From Otis tarda (taxonomy: Eukaryota; Chordata; Aves; Otidiformes; Otididae), in NCBI GenBank assembly GCA_026413225.1, contig CM048554.1, positions 73,896,463 to 73,960,462 on the forward strand: a stretch of 64,000 nucleotides of DNA, read 5' to 3'. The position numbers were made by a program, and so were the translations under genes. This document shows positions 49,713 to 60,982 of the stretch, piece by piece (positions within the stretch are counted from its first letter, which is position 1; every line of letters starts with the position of its first letter). Below the pieces are notes generated by a model, which saw only the letters and a program-made list of their open reading frames with translations, was not told the origin of the DNA and did not search any database.

Positions 49713-51905
49713 CAGTGAATGGTAAAGTCAGTCTTCTAAGAGGTAGCCACATGTAATTATCATTGCCATCAGTAGTAATTAGCAATGCATATCCTATACA
49801 ATGGGCAGTTACACCTTCAGGCTCATTTAAATCAGTTTGCTCTGAAGGCCCACAGGATTAACTGGAGGAGAAACTTGCATTCGGTGATGATTAGGGAAAA
49901 AGTCTGATGGTGTTTCCATCCTGGAGTCTAAAATTGACACCTGCATGCATATGGTCTACCCTGGCAGTGGCCTGCCATTCTATCTCCACTGAAAACAAAA
50001 GAACAAGCATAGCTACTCACGCAAGCTCTTTTATATTTAAGATCCAGTAAAATTTCCTTATTCAAAGCCACACAGGCTTTATTTTAAAATGTTGCAAATT
50101 GACATTGAATATTTCACAGCTGTCATGTTCACTTCCACTTTTGACACTTAGATATTAAAAGAAATCCAGAATATAACTACTCAGACATCTTGTCAAGCCT
50201 TGAAGCTACCTAAACACTTCAGATTTCTATTTTTCACTCAATTTTAATGGATCAGAATAGCAATGACACAAAATGCTAAGTTACTTGATAAATAAAAGTA
50301 ATAGCGATACATTTTTATACTGCATAAAAGAGTTGAAATGATCACAGGAGAAGGCTACAATTGTTGGGACCTTCTCTTCCTGGTTGTTTCTAAGCGTTAT
50401 CCTACAAGACTCTTCTTGCCAGCTTTCTTGTTCAACCCAAAAAGTGCACTGAGCTAAATGCAAAGGCAATTTCTACTTGCACCATGACTAGGATATTCTT
50501 TGAATATATGAAATAAGCATTCAAATTCCCACAGGCTGAGGAAAATCTAATATAAGGTAGCCATTTTTGAGGGCAAGTTCAATATAGAGCTGCTGCCGAA
50601 GCAAGGTTGCGTGCTATGAATGTTTGCTAGGCTTGCTCAGCACCAGCTCATCTCATACAACCTCCTCAGAAAACCTAATGGATGGATGTCATGAAGTCTT
50701 GGAGATGCAAGAGGCAATACTGATATTTCTGGCATGGATTATATTAGTTGCTGAATCATCATGTCTTTACTCATAGTAAGGAAAAACTAGCACCTACTTC
50801 TGGTTTACAAATACTGCAAAGTGGTTAAAAAGGTTTAGACATTACAAAAATGATCCCCAGTTATCCTAAATGTCTTGGACACCCTTGAACTAGAAAGTCT
50901 CATGTATGAAACCAGGCTCTAGGTCTGCAAGTTAGCAGCCAATTTAAATCCATCTAAGCTTATGAACACCATAGCAGTGTGCGCAGTGAAACCAACGCTA
51001 TCACTGTTTCCAGAAGAGAGATGAGACCAAGTACTCTGCAATATTTCATCTCTGATTAGTGAATTACGGGGCTGACATTGTAGGTGTTCAGATGGTAAGC
51101 AAGCAATCTTCAAACCTAGTAACGCATTAAGAAAACAGCTTTAGAGTTCATTTGAGTAATACTAGTAGTCTCATTTAATTTCCTTTACAGCTCTTTATTT
51201 GTTACAATTCAGCAGATCTGATGTCCTTTTAACTTGCACAGCTTTTTGTGTAATCAAGCTGAAGGTGTAGTAGCACTTTATATTTAATTAATTCCAGTTT
51301 TTCTCCTGCAACTTTTGGGAAATGCATTCTGAGAATCTAGGACCTTATTTTCTCCCACAAAAATAAAAGTCAAATCCAAGACAGAACAGAACCCACAGGA
51401 ATGAAGTACCACGGTCTGTAATTTAAGAAACCCAGTTTATCATATCTATAGTAAAATCAGTGGGAGATAGCTCTGTTAAACCCAACTTTATGATCCTGTA
51501 GAGAAAAGAGAGAAATTTTGGGTTTAAAAAAGAGGGGAGCATCACAGCTGCTGGAGCCATTGTTCAAAACCATGTGTCCTCAAAGACAGGCCAGGACTGT
51601 GTAGCAAGGTACAATTGTCTATACTGATTTTTGGTCCTAGTATATCCAGCCAGTGGATCCCAGAATATTTCCTGTTTGCACCTAGATTGGGAAAACTCTG
51701 CTGGTATTACACTACCATGTCCTGAGTATGGTCAGGTAACCAACGGAAAACTCTCCGGGGGACTGACATAGCACCCCTGGGAGAAGGTATTCACTCATTC
51801 TCCCCCTCCTCCTCTGCCTTACCCATCCCATCACCTTCCCACTCTGAGTCCCACATCATTAGGCTCCCCATAAAGTCTACCAAAGGGAAACACAAATCCG
51901 GGATA

Positions 51906-52337
51906 ATGACTAATCCAATGTCTCCCATGCAGGTAGTTGTGCGTGATGCTGGCTTGTACCAAAGGGATGAAAGCAAGGAAGCTCCTGAGCCACATACAAC
52001 TCATGAGCAGCCTCAGTGCAGTTCCCAGAGCTGGGCTATGCTTCCCAGCTGGCAGAGGGACTTGGCTTTGCTGCAGGAACCCAAATCTGCAGCGACGGGA
52101 GGGCAGCGGCAAATTGAGTTTGTGTGCGGATGCAGGTGTGCACCGTGGCCCATCACTCATGAAGAGGTGTGTTTTCTCGGGGGGGCTGCTCTCATCTTCT
52201 CCTTAGGGATAAAAGACAGGTCCCTCCCTTGCTACATAACCTTTCGGTATATGTACCTGCAGAGCAAGCTTTATTCTAAGTCTTTCATATACACCTGCTC
52301 TTTTCTAATCTCCAGAGCTCATCTCCATTGGATCTGA
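51906..52337 (+). other. Unassigned 143-codon open frame in a GC-richer patch
   Basis: The frame opens MTNPMSPMQVVVRDAGLYQ and contains no domain I recognise. Two more open frames overlap it in other frames or on the other strand, as expected where base composition rises. A weak TATA-like GGATAAAAGACAGG follows at about 52206. The patch might be a decayed LTR or part of an untranslated exon, but neither can be shown. It is not called as a gene. Confidence 0.2.
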
Positions 52338-54455
52338 GCTCTTTCCACTTGGGAGACAGACACCTGGCACGGGTCTTCTCTCAGGTGCTCCCTAAGGCTG
52401 CTTAAAAAAATCTCTTCTTTTGGTAAGACTTTGTTTCTTCACATATATTGTTGTGATTTTGCATTAGGGAAGAGACTTCATGTGCTGGGTTTATATCTTT
52501 TTGGAAAGCAGCAGATATGTAATTGCTCAGACTTCTCACATGAGAGAAATCTTGCCCTTTTGCTAGGTCTCTTGCTTGCTGACTCACCAAATTTCCAGTG
52601 GGGCAGAAAGGGCAGCTCTGTATGTCAAGCCAAAGGCGCTATGAGCATGACTGACAAAGGTTATTACTCTCCTAATCAAAATGTAAGAGAAATTAACCAC
52701 TTAAAAAGGAGATAATTCCAGTTGACATCTCAATGTTTCAAATGAAGGGAGATATCTGTATAAATTTTGAGCTACTCTAAAGCAGGCATGGCCAAGCTGT
52801 GACTCCTGACCCATATTAATTTTACTCCGGGACAGTTCATGCATGGTTTTCAAGCAAGGATTATATTATTTGTCCAAGACAGGGAATTGTGTTAGGCTGT
52901 AGGATGCAAGAGAGTCTGTAAAAGTTGTGTATGAGAAATTTTATACGCTGAGCTAGCCAACTTGAATTGTCCAAATGAATCCTTGCTATAATCCTGTATC
53001 TTGGAAGGATAAACAGCTTCTGTATCTCAGAATAAAAACCACATAAAAAAAAATTCAGAGAAAAAAACAGTGATAGACAAAAGACACTAGTTTCCTTGGA
53101 AAGAAAGTATACATAGAAGCAAGCACAGATGTAATTTGACAACAAATAGGAATAAAAATCTATGGCTAAGTATGAAAAAAAATTATATTGAACATAGGAA
53201 AAGAGAATAAAACAAATCAATTGCTATATGGAATTAAGCAAAATCATTTAATGACAGTCAAAGTATTTAAGTGTAATCAAAAAGGCTTTAACTGGTATAT
53301 TGGCGAAAGGAAATAATAGAGAAAATAACTTGATAAATAAATCAGGACATGTATTCCTTGATGAATGTAAAAGAAAGATTTAAAAATGAAATTTAAAACA
53401 AAAAAAAAAGAAATAAAATAAACTGAAGACACATATTGTAGCTTGTATTTTCTGATAGATTTTTCTCAACAGTGCATCTTTTTAGTATGATATTTTAGAT
53501 GCATTATTATTTAATAGTTATTTACATTTTTCAAATACAGAAAGTTCAACAGCTCCTTGGTATTTAATATTTTACCAACATGGATGAGTGTAAAAGTCTT
53601 TCCCCAGCCATTTCCAGATAACGTTAAAATTGGTGAGAGAATAAATAATCAGGAAGTCAGCTACTGTTACCCAATGATTGTGTTTTATTGCCTTTTTGAC
53701 CAAAAATATATCATTGGTTTATTGAACCTGACAAAAAAAAAAAGAAGATCAAGATCAGTTTCTCTGCAGAATTGCTCCATCAGTGTCAAGGCCATTTACA
53801 TTATGTCTCCTTCAGTACCACCATCCCTCCTTCCAATTTTGTTATCCGATAGCGCACAAGTCCCTTTTGTGTCATCTGCAGGATGAGTTATCAGGATGCA
53901 AGGTAGTTTTCATAGCTGTCTGGGGGTTACTCCATTTCTGTTCTTTTGCAAATGTCTTCAGCATATGAGATATCTCCATTGTGCACAGTCGTTATGCTGA
54001 CACAGCTAGGATTTCCAAACATCTGGAGGCTCAACTGGCTTAGGAACAACAGTTCCACTTGAGCTACTGGATGTTCAGAAACTCCAACCAAATGGACAGG
54101 GCCCTTAAATCATGGCTGGGTCAAAATTGCTTGCACTAAGTGGAAATTTCTAGGCCAAAAACAGTGCACGTGCTCTAGGAGAATAGCAAGTTCATCTTTT
54201 TCATGAAGAAGCCTCAGAATTTATCCCACAGTGCACATGAAAGAAGTTTGTTTGACAGCCCCGATGACTGAAAGCTGCTGTGAAGAGCATCAAATAGCCA
54301 AGAGCAGCAGGAATTTCTCTGTAGTTGCCAATAACTGGAGGACAAAGCAGGACAAGAGGAGAGAGACTGATCTAGTCTTCATGCCCATTTCAGTCCTTTG
54401 CTTTTCAGCTTATTCGTGCGACAGTCTCCTGTTCGTAGAGAATAAGACTTTAGAT

Positions 54456-56081
54456 TCATAGAATCATAGAATCATAGAATGGTTAGAGTTGGAAGGGACC
54501 TTCGAAGGTCATCTAGTCCAACCCCCCTGCAAGAAGCAGGGACATCCCTGACTAGATCAGGTTGCTCAGAGCCTCATCCAGCCTGGCCTTGAACATTTCC
54601 AGGGATGGGGCATCCACCACCTCTCTGGGCAACCTGTTCCAGTGCTCTACAACTCTCATTGTAAAAAATTTTTTTCTAATATCTAATCTAAACCTACCTC
54701 CTTCTAATTTAAACCCATTACCCCTTGTCCTATCACAACAGGCCCCACTGAACAGCCTCTCCCCATCTTTCCTGTAGGCCCCCTTGAGGTATTGGAAGAC
54801 CGCTATCAGGTCTCCCCGGAGCCTCCTCTTCTCCAGGCTGAACAGCCCCAACTCTCTCAGCCTGTCCTCATAGGAGAGGTGCTCCAGCCCTCTGATCATC
54901 TTGGTGGCCCTCCTCTGGACCCTTTCCAACTGGTCCATGTCCTTCTTGTGTTGGGGACTCCAGAACTGGACACAGTACTCCAGGTGGGGTCTCACCAGGG
55001 CAGAGTAGAGGGGTAGAATCACCTCCCTCGACCTGCTGGCCACGCTCCTCTTGATGCAGCCCAGGATGCGGTTGGCCTTCTGGGCCGCAAGGGCGCATTG
55101 CCCACTCATGTTGAGCCTCTCATCCTCCAGCACTCCCAAGTCTTTCTCCTCAGGGCTGCTCTCAATCCATTCTCCGCCCAGCCTGTATTTGTGCCTGGGA
55201 TTGCCACGACCCAGGTGCAGGACCTTGCACTTGGCCTGGTTGAACTTCATGAGGTTGGCACGGGCCCACCTCTCCAGCCTGTCCAGGTCCCTCTGGATGG
55301 CATCCCTCCCTTCCAGCGAGTCGACGGCACCACACAGCTTGGTGTCATCGGCGAACTTGCTGAGGGTGCACTCTACCCCACTGTCCATGTCGCCGACAAA
55401 GATGTTGAACAGGGCCGGGCCCAACAGTGGCCGGGCCCCTGAGGGACGCCACTCGTGACCAGTCTCCACTTGGACATTGAGCCGTTGACCACCACTCTCT
55501 GAGTGCGGCCATCCAGCCAACTCCTTATCCACCGAGTGGTCCATCCATCGAACCCATGCCTCTCTAGTTTAGAGAGAAGGATGTCGTGCGGGACAGTGTC
55601 AAATGCCTTGCACAAGTCCAGGTAGATGATATCCGTTGCCCGTCCCTTGTCCACCGATGCTGTTACCCTGTCATAAAAGGCCACCAAATTGGTCAGGCAC
55701 GATCTGCCCTTGGTGAAGCCATGTTGGCTGTCACCAACCACCTCCTTGTTCTCCATGTGCCTTAGCATGGTTTCCAGGAGAATCTGCTCCATGACCTTGC
55801 CAGGCACGGAGGTGAGGCTGACCGGCCTGTAGTTGCCCCGGACTTCCTTACTCCCCTTTTTAAAAATGGGGGTTATGTTCCCTCTCTTCCAGTCATCGGG
55901 GACCTCACCAGACCACCACGATTTCTCAAATATGATGGCCAGTGGCTTGGCAACTTCATCCGCCAGTTCCCTCAGGACCCGCGGATGGATCTCATCAGGC
56001 CCCATGGACTTGTGCACCTTCAGGTTCCTTAGATTATCCTGAACCTGCTCTTCGAGCACCGTGGGCAGTTCTTCATCCTCA
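54456..56081 (-). mobile_element. CR1 LINE, young copy, minus strand, 5' truncated
   Basis: On the minus strand the element begins near GAGGATGAAGAACTGCCCACGG (about 56081) and runs through the pre-RT, RT and C-terminal regions to a 3' end of about three ATTCTATG units (54456-54480 on the plus strand). It covers the region both CR1 halves at 1-2174 come from, without the LTR. It is nearly identical over the shared ~830 bp to the plus-strand copy at 32931-33797. Confidence 0.96.
54552..56081 (-). pseudogene. CR1 reverse transcriptase coding region, one frameshift
   Basis: The upstream frame (55373 to about 56081) reads [53 protein letters not shown] and [20 protein letters not shown]. The downstream frame (54552-55544) reads [15 protein letters not shown], the catalytic FADDTKLCG, then the C-terminal region to the stop at 54552-54554. 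The break lies at the VPQG box, about 55413-55440, where GGCCGGGCCC occurs twice 16 bp apart. That duplication-like repeat explains the shift. Apart from this the frame has no internal stop, and all catalytic aspartates are present. The N-terminal endonuclease is missing by truncation. Confidence 0.92.
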
Positions 56082-57000
56082 AACATTCTCAAACATTTTA
56101 TTGCAATAATAAGGTCATAAGCTGTCATAGTCAAGATATATTTCTAAAGATAATAGTAGTTACCAACTGGTGAAAATTTTAGTGGTAGCTTTTAAAAACA
56201 GATGACTGAATAAAAGTTCAACAGAGACCCCTGAAGACTGAAAATGAATAGTTTCATATCACAATTAAGACAAAATCCTGTGAGTATTCCAGAGATTACA
56301 GAACAGTTAGTCTAACTTCTTTTTTAGTAAAGCACCAGGTACCATTTTTCAGAGATCAGATGGGAACATTTTAAAAAAAAAGGAAAATGTCTTGATTTAA
56401 GGGTAGGCAGCCTTCCTGAAGAGAAGCACAATCATGTTTCACATAGAAAGGTGATAAGAGGCAGTTGACTGCCATTAATCTTGAGTAGATCAAAAGGATA
56501 CAGATAGCATAATTAACATTTCAGAGAGTGCATAATGAAGTTTCACAGTGGTTGTGAAGGGCTAACAGTTGTGAGAAAAATTGAAGAAATTTGTCTGGTA
56601 TTAATGCAGCATATAAGCTTTTTGCTACAATGATACTTCTATGAATATCTGTTAGGTTTGCCTATTTAAAGCTAGAAAACAAACTGTTCCACAAAATTAA
56701 TATTAGTGCCAGTTTCTAAATTGCAAATGAAAATATAGGAAGACTATTTTTACAGGTGGCTTTCCCACTTTCAAGAATATATTTTACAACATCAACAAAA
56801 ATCTCAAAAGAAACAGCAAGTCAGCAGCTGAAGAAGCAGCTGAAAAGCAAGATATTTACGAAAGTACACACAAATATAGATTTATGTTTCTAACCTTAGG
56901 CATTCAAGCTAGAAGGTATTGGCTTTTAAGAAACATATATGATCTGATAAAAAGGAAGACTCATCTTACTATTGAGGCTCTGAAAATGCAGGCTCTATGG

Positions 57001-57110
57001 CTGAATTTCTAACTTTGCTTCACTCTCCCTGTACGACCTTTGGCAGGTCACTTGTGCCTCAGTTTCTTCTCAACAAAGTGGGAATCATGTTTCTGTGTTG
57101 TGTAGAGGTT
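57001..57110 (+). mobile_element. MIR-type SINE fragment
   Basis: The segment CTGTACGACCTTTGGCAGGTCACTTGTGCCTCAGTTTCTTCTCAACAAAGTGGGAATCATG follows the MIR core closely (gaccttgggcaagtcactt ... cctcagtttcctcatctgtaaaatggg). It is the clearest of the three MIR-like pieces in the window. Confidence 0.7.
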
Positions 57111-57536
57111 ATACCAGGTAAATTAATTAACATTTGAGCTTGACAATGTGCAGCAATAGGGAACAAATAAATTAGACACGTATCAGAGAAGTCAGCGGCA
57201 ACAAAAATCTCTGTTAGTGTGACAGAAAAACAACTTCAAAAATATATTTAATGTTTTTTTATCCCTTGGCATTTAGAGTTGCTGGACTTTTACCAAACTG
57301 TAAAACATCTTCAAGCTTCAGTAGCTTAGCTTCAGCCTGCTAAGGTAGCAGATGCCACAGAAGAGAAGGTGCTTTTTATGCACCCTTGCCACATTAGGTA
57401 TGTATGTGCAAAACAACTTAGATATGCAATCTCTGAAAGTCGAACCGTTACCTCTGTTGACATCTTGATCTACTCATGGAGGCAATGAGAGTGTGTTGAA
57501 TTAACTTACAGTGAAGTACACCTCTTCAATTAAATT

Positions 57537-57568
57537 TGTGTGTGTGTGTGTCTACAAGTGTGTGTGTA
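57537..57568. repeat. (TG)n microsatellite, interrupted
   Basis: Two TG runs (57537-57551 and about 57559-57567) are split by CTACAAG. Likely length-polymorphic. Confidence 0.85.
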
Positions 57569-60007
57569 TTTGTTTCTGTGTGAACCTATAGACTCATAGA
57601 TACAATTTCTTTCCTCAAGAAAGTGGTGGATAAAGCTGTAACAGAAATCTCATGCTTATGTAAATAGATTGGAGCCAGATGGTGAAATATTATAAACTGA
57701 AAAGTTCATGAGGTCAACCACAGACATATGGTTGAAAGGCCAAAATGTCACATTAGGTCAGAAAGTGTCACCACAAAAAGAAATACACAGGAGTATTTCT
57801 GATACCTTGGAAAAGGGATAGCAAAGAGATAATGATCCATCACTGATACCTTCCGCTTTCTGTTCTTACAGGTCCCAAATTACAACTGGCTCTAGTCAAT
57901 AGCATTGGTTTAGCTAGTGGCTGTGACTGGGACAGCTCATACCTCAGAATGGAGATTATAACGCTTAATTTTTAGCTGAGGATTTACACTCCTACTAACT
58001 TCATAGTAGTCTCAACTTTCCTTCTCCTTCTCATCAGCTTGTTTTACCAACACCAACTTTTCAGTAACATGTCTATCAAACACATCTGGCTTCCCCAAGG
58101 CAGCGTCTCATAAACTACATGAGTATCATGATCTCCCTTGCAGGTGATTCTACTTTAAGAATTGAGGAACAAATTCTTGTACTCTCAGTCACAGTAGTCA
58201 GTGCTTTAGAAAAATGAGATTTTAAGAGTATCAGGGTCAGGAGAGACTCCATTGGTGCTTAAGAGTCTCTTTCCTACAGGCTCCTTTTCTATGTATAATT
58301 GAAAATGCAATAGCGTTTCTTTCTATGGCAACTCTACCACAACATCAGTAGTACGGGAAAGTAAAGAATAAGAATATAAAGTTTTCATATCTGCAACTAA
58401 GAACTAGATAATTCTTTCTTTCAGATACCAAAGACTTTATGGCTTCTCCCAAGCAAAGATGACTTGTCATTATTGTGCCATTTAAAGCAGATAACTTGAA
58501 CCAAAGCAAGGTGATATATGACAAAACATAAATGAAGGGAAATCTGGAGAGCAGAATACAATTACTAGCAAAAGAACATGCAGAATATTAAGTGTTGCTC
58601 TGATACAGGAATAACATTTTAGCAGTTGCAGTTGTGGGTTCTATCATTACCTTTTCTTAACGAAAAGAATGAAGGGAAATGTCTGGAAAACATTCAGTGG
58701 CTCAAAGTCTGGGAAATACAAAAGTAAAGATACAAATGTCTCAATAAAAGGATGACAAAGTCAAATGTTGACAAAAATCAACAGTAGAACTGGTCAAAAT
58801 GTTTTTATCCTAAAAGAAAAGATTCTGTTACACACAAATCTGCATTAAAAAAGTACAGTAACAAAAAATCCAAACCAGAATTGGTCTAGCTTGAGCAATA
58901 ATGTAAGTAATCTCTGCAAAGTGGGTCTGGGGAGAAATAACTAACATGCACGATAAAGGAAGTTATGCATATATTGTGAAAAATAAGTGATTTTTTTTTA
59001 ATTGAATCCTGTCTGAATACACTGACATCACCTACCTGAACCACAACAACGCATCCAGAAGTAGCAGGAAAATGAAGCTAAATGTTTCCACTCTAGTCTG
59101 TGTATCATTATCTAACCAGCTGTTTCTGCTCGTCTTTGAACAGCATGCTAATAGCTAAATCTGAAGATTGGCAGCAATAATAACACATGGAAAAAAACAG
59201 CTCAAATATTTTTTAGAAGTCTTTTGCAGTATGATCAGTGCTTATTTTCATAAGGAAAACACTAAACTATGGAAAGAATGGACGTTTATACTGAAAGTAA
59301 AAGCAAAGAAATATTTAAGTTTTTCATATTTGCACATTTAAATCTAATCTGTACAGTATGCCTAGTGAACAACACATTTGCAGAGAAAAGGAACAATTCA
59401 GCTCTGTTTGCTGCCTTTTGTTTCCATTTGATTTATATTTGGTTTTAAGTGATGCTAGATTCCCAATTGCTAGGTTTACTGTTTATTGATTTTTACTACT
59501 CTTGGGCTCTACATGCATACAGCAATCTATAGTCCAGAGATTTTTACTAACTGTGCAGTGAGAACTGTACATGGAGACCTTTTTCATCAAAGTCAATGAA
59601 ACACCAAGGAGGTAGGGCCAGATCCTATGTATGCCTAGCACTCCAGGACTGAAGAAGCTCAAAGGTCTCACGGGTGGGATTATCAAGGTGTTTCTGTATA
59701 CAGAAACATGGAAATTATGCTGAAATCTTGTCCATGCTGAATATGTACCATAGGATAAAAGCTCACAGATTTCTGAATGCTGCAGCCAGCCCTACCAGTG
59801 TGAGCACTTAGTCAGCATTAACACACTGTTCTGTGTTGTGGTTTTGTTTAGTGAGGGGGAGCCTAAGGTGGCAGCTTCTGTAGGAAACTGCTAGAAGTTA
59901 CTCCCCTTTGTTCAGTGGACTCGGCCGGGCCTAGGGTGGGCCCGCTGCTGGCCAAGGCCGAGCAGATTGGTAGCAGAATGTCCCATGATAACGCCTCTGC
60001 AATAACG

Positions 60008-60015
60008 TATTTAAG
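60008..60015 (+). promoter_or_regulatory. TATA box of the LTR
   Basis: TATTTAAG, in the context AATAACGTATTTAAGACGGGG, lies 175 bp from the proposed LTR start, the expected place for the U3 promoter. Confidence 0.55.
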
Positions 60016-60792
60016 ACGGGGAAAAACAGAAAAAAAAAAATGCAAAGAGAAGATGTGAAGAAGCTGAGCGGGGGCAGAGGCGCAGAGGGGGAGGTGCAGG
60101 CCTCATGGGCCTCGCAGGCCTCACCCTCTGGCTTCTTGCCAGGCAGCCGACTGGGCCCAACTCGGTCCAGCCCGGCTGCAAGAAGTGGAGAGGAGATGAG
60201 AAGAGAATAAGATGTAAAAAAGATCCTGAGAGACTTCTGCCAGCCTGTTGTGAGGAACAGCTGCAGACGCCAAGGTCAGTTCAGAAGGAGGGGGAGGAGT
60301 AATGCGGCTCCTGGCCAAGATTCCCCTGCAGCCTGTGGTGAAGACCATGGTGGAGCAGGTTGTCCCCCTGCAGCCCATGGAGGTCCACAGAGGAGCAGAG
60401 ATCCACTTGGAGCCCGTGAAGGACCCTGTGCCGGGGGAGGTGGATGCCTGAAGGCGGCTGTGGCCTGTGGAGGGCCCACTGGGGCAGCTGTTCTGGAGAG
60501 ACTGCACTCCGTGGAAGAGATGACCCACGCCGGAACAGTTTCACGAAGGACTGTGGCGTAGGGGTGGGACCCCACAACGGAGCAGGGGAGGAATGTGAGG
60601 AGTTCTTCCCCTGACCATGAAGCAGCAGCGTAAAACAACGCGTGATGAACTGACCGCAACCCCCATTCCCTCTTCCCCCCTGTGCCGCTCAGGGGGAGGG
60701 GGGAGGTAGTAGAGATAATGTTAAGCTCGGGAAGAGGGAGGGGTGGAAGGAGGTTATCTTGTTCTCTGTCTCATTATCCTGCTGTTTTTAGT

Positions 60793-60798
60793 AATAAA
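60793..60798 (+). promoter_or_regulatory. Poly(A) signal of the LTR
   Basis: AATAAA in TTTTTAGTAATAAATGACTAG, followed by the conserved GAGTCTGTTTTGCCCG stretch, marks the R region. Confidence 0.6.
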
Positions 60799-60982
60799 TG
60801 ACTAGTTTTCCCCAAGTTGAGTCTGTTTTGCCCGTAATGGTAACTTTAAGGAGTTTCTCCCTGTCCTTATCTCAAACCTTGAGCCGCTTTTCCTTATATT
60901 ATCTCTCCCTATTCTCTTGGAGGGTGGGGGGAGTGAGAGAGAGACTGCGTAGTCTGGTCCCGATCCGAGCTCAACTACGACA

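Larger units (their letters stand above)
43011..54455. other. Non-coding stretch downstream of HS3ST5
   Basis: Apart from one old CR1 tail (45342-45571), no gene or repeat family could be assigned. It is AT-rich with an AAAG repeat (43641-43665) and a T15 run (49698-49712). The segment 51780-52340 is GC-richer and contains a 143-codon open frame of unknown meaning, listed separately. In human, HDAC2 lies downstream of HS3ST5 in the same orientation. Nothing here resembles it. Confidence 0.6.
56082..59833. other. Non-coding stretch without supported genes
   Basis: Very AT-rich and poor in open frames (none above about 70 codons). It contains a MIR-like element near 57001-57110 and a TG repeat at 57537-57568. 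Confidence 0.65.
59834..60982 (+). mobile_element. Long ERVL-type LTR (solo or fragment)
   Basis: The element starts TGTTGTGGTTTTG, has a TATTTAAG box at 60008-60015, a GC-rich middle with CTGGAGAGACTGCACTCCGTGGAAG, GGACCCCACAACGGAGCAGGGGAGGAATGTGAGGAG and GATGAACTGACCGCAACCCCCATTCC blocks, a poly(A) signal at 60793-60798, and a U5-like end with GAGTCTGTTTTGCCCGTAATGGTAAC and CTCAACTACGACA. This layout is that of long avian ERVL LTRs. The U5 part is homologous to the minus-strand solo LTR at 587-1058, which also ends in GACA. No internal retroviral genes follow. The 3' limit could instead be 61069. The open frames within it (60105-60659, both strands) are not supported as genes. Confidence 0.8.

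Noticed and set aside
54792..55458. Plus-strand open frames of 74-135 codons across the CR1 at 54-56 kb, and equivalent minus-strand frames at 32714-33469 and 1168-1604
   Set aside because: All are antisense readings of CR1 coding sequence. They recur wherever a CR1 lies, and they are not genes.
60105..60659. Open frames up to 135 codons at 60.1-60.7 kb
   Set aside because: They fall between the TATA box and poly(A) signal of an LTR whose GC-rich middle lowers stop frequency in all frames.
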